Positions 5,267 through 5,417 of a stretch of 5,417 nucleotides of DNA are shown here, in pieces. The notes beneath the pieces are model-generated. The model searched no databases and was not told the DNA's origin. It was given only the letters and a program-made list of their open reading frames with translations. The position numbers and the translations under genes were made by a program. This stretch comes from Acidobacteriota bacterium (lineage in GTDB: Bacteria > Acidobacteriota > UBA6911 > RPQK01 > JAPXNP01). Each line of letters begins with the position of its first letter. The first letter of the stretch is position 1. Location: the NCBI GenBank assembly GCA_030614585.1, contig JAUWTT010000323.1, forward strand, positions 1-5,417, given 5' to 3'.

Positions 5267-5417
5267 TAGTATTTGCTCGCCTTACTCCCACTCCTCGAGT
5301 CTGGAGCACCTAAATAGATCCCTGTCTTCGGTTCAACCATAATGCAGTGGGCGTCACCGATCTGGTTTCTGAACTCGATTCGATAACCTTTTTTCCGCAG
5401 AGCGGCCTGGACTGGCG
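5266..5417 (-). CDS. ggt: Gamma-glutamyltransferase, C-terminal fragment (partial at window edge)
   Basis: On the minus strand a frame enters from the window edge and ends at TAG (complement of 5266-5268), giving the last 49 residues of a protein. The end reads GDAHCIMVEPKTG, then YLGAPDSRSGSKASKY. This matches the standard C-terminal pattern of gamma-glutamyltransferases (GxAxxIxxDPxTGxxxGAxDPRxxGxAxGY), which sits in the small subunit made after self-cleavage. These enzymes transfer or hydrolyse gamma-glutamyl groups, for example of glutathione, and are usually periplasmic or secreted. A short RGH-like segment earlier (LRKKGYRIEF) also fits the family. The catalytic Thr and the autoprocessing site lie outside the window, so activity cannot be judged. 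The gene converges on the amidase operon. Confidence 0.8.
   Translation of the reverse strand, partial: PVQAALRKKGYRIEFRNQIGDAHCIMVEPKTGIYLGAPDSRSGSKASKY

Overview
The window comes from a Gram-negative-type environmental bacterium. My best guess is Acidobacteriota. The guess rests on a DUF6599-like exported protein coupled to a cell-wall amidase, and on intergenic spaces full of palindromic and heptameric repeats of a kind I associate with uncultured soil and sediment lineages. No marker gene is present, so the assignment is an inference.

Layout. 1-462 (+) is the C-terminal part of a secreted, very cysteine-rich protein with CGDG...GED repeats, a MopE-like metal-binding repeat and a knottin-like tail. 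463-718 is non-coding apart from a good sigma70-type promoter at 621-650. 719-1357 (+) is an exported GH23 lytic transglycosylase. A palindromic repeat at 1356-1426 overlaps its stop codon and separates it from a convergent small zinc-ribbon gene at 1438-1716 (-). A second, larger palindromic element (1766-1894) lies in the divergent space between the zinc-ribbon gene and the next operon. 1978-3630 (+) is an N-acetylmuramoyl-L-alanine amidase built as signal sequence, TPR-like helices, AMIN and Amidase_3. It is followed almost directly by a DUF6599-like membrane-anchored protein at 3639-4730 (+). 4731-5265 is a tail-to-tail intergenic island made almost wholly of repeats: three separate arrays of five heptamers, one hexamer array, two small hairpins and a ~116-bp tandem array of three palindromes. 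5266-5417 (-) is the C-terminal end of a gamma-glutamyltransferase.

Function. Two genes cut peptidoglycan: the transglycosylase cuts glycan strands and the amidase removes stem peptides. The DUF6599-like protein probably acts in the envelope with the amidase. Gamma-glutamyltransferases are usually periplasmic or secreted, so four of the six genes (with the Cys-rich protein, five) act outside the cytoplasm.

The least explained material is the repeat content. All five palindromes have arms with a 9-nt internal rhythm, three repeat blocks abut stop codons, and three unrelated heptamer arrays each have exactly five units. The knottin-like tail is the most interesting protein feature.
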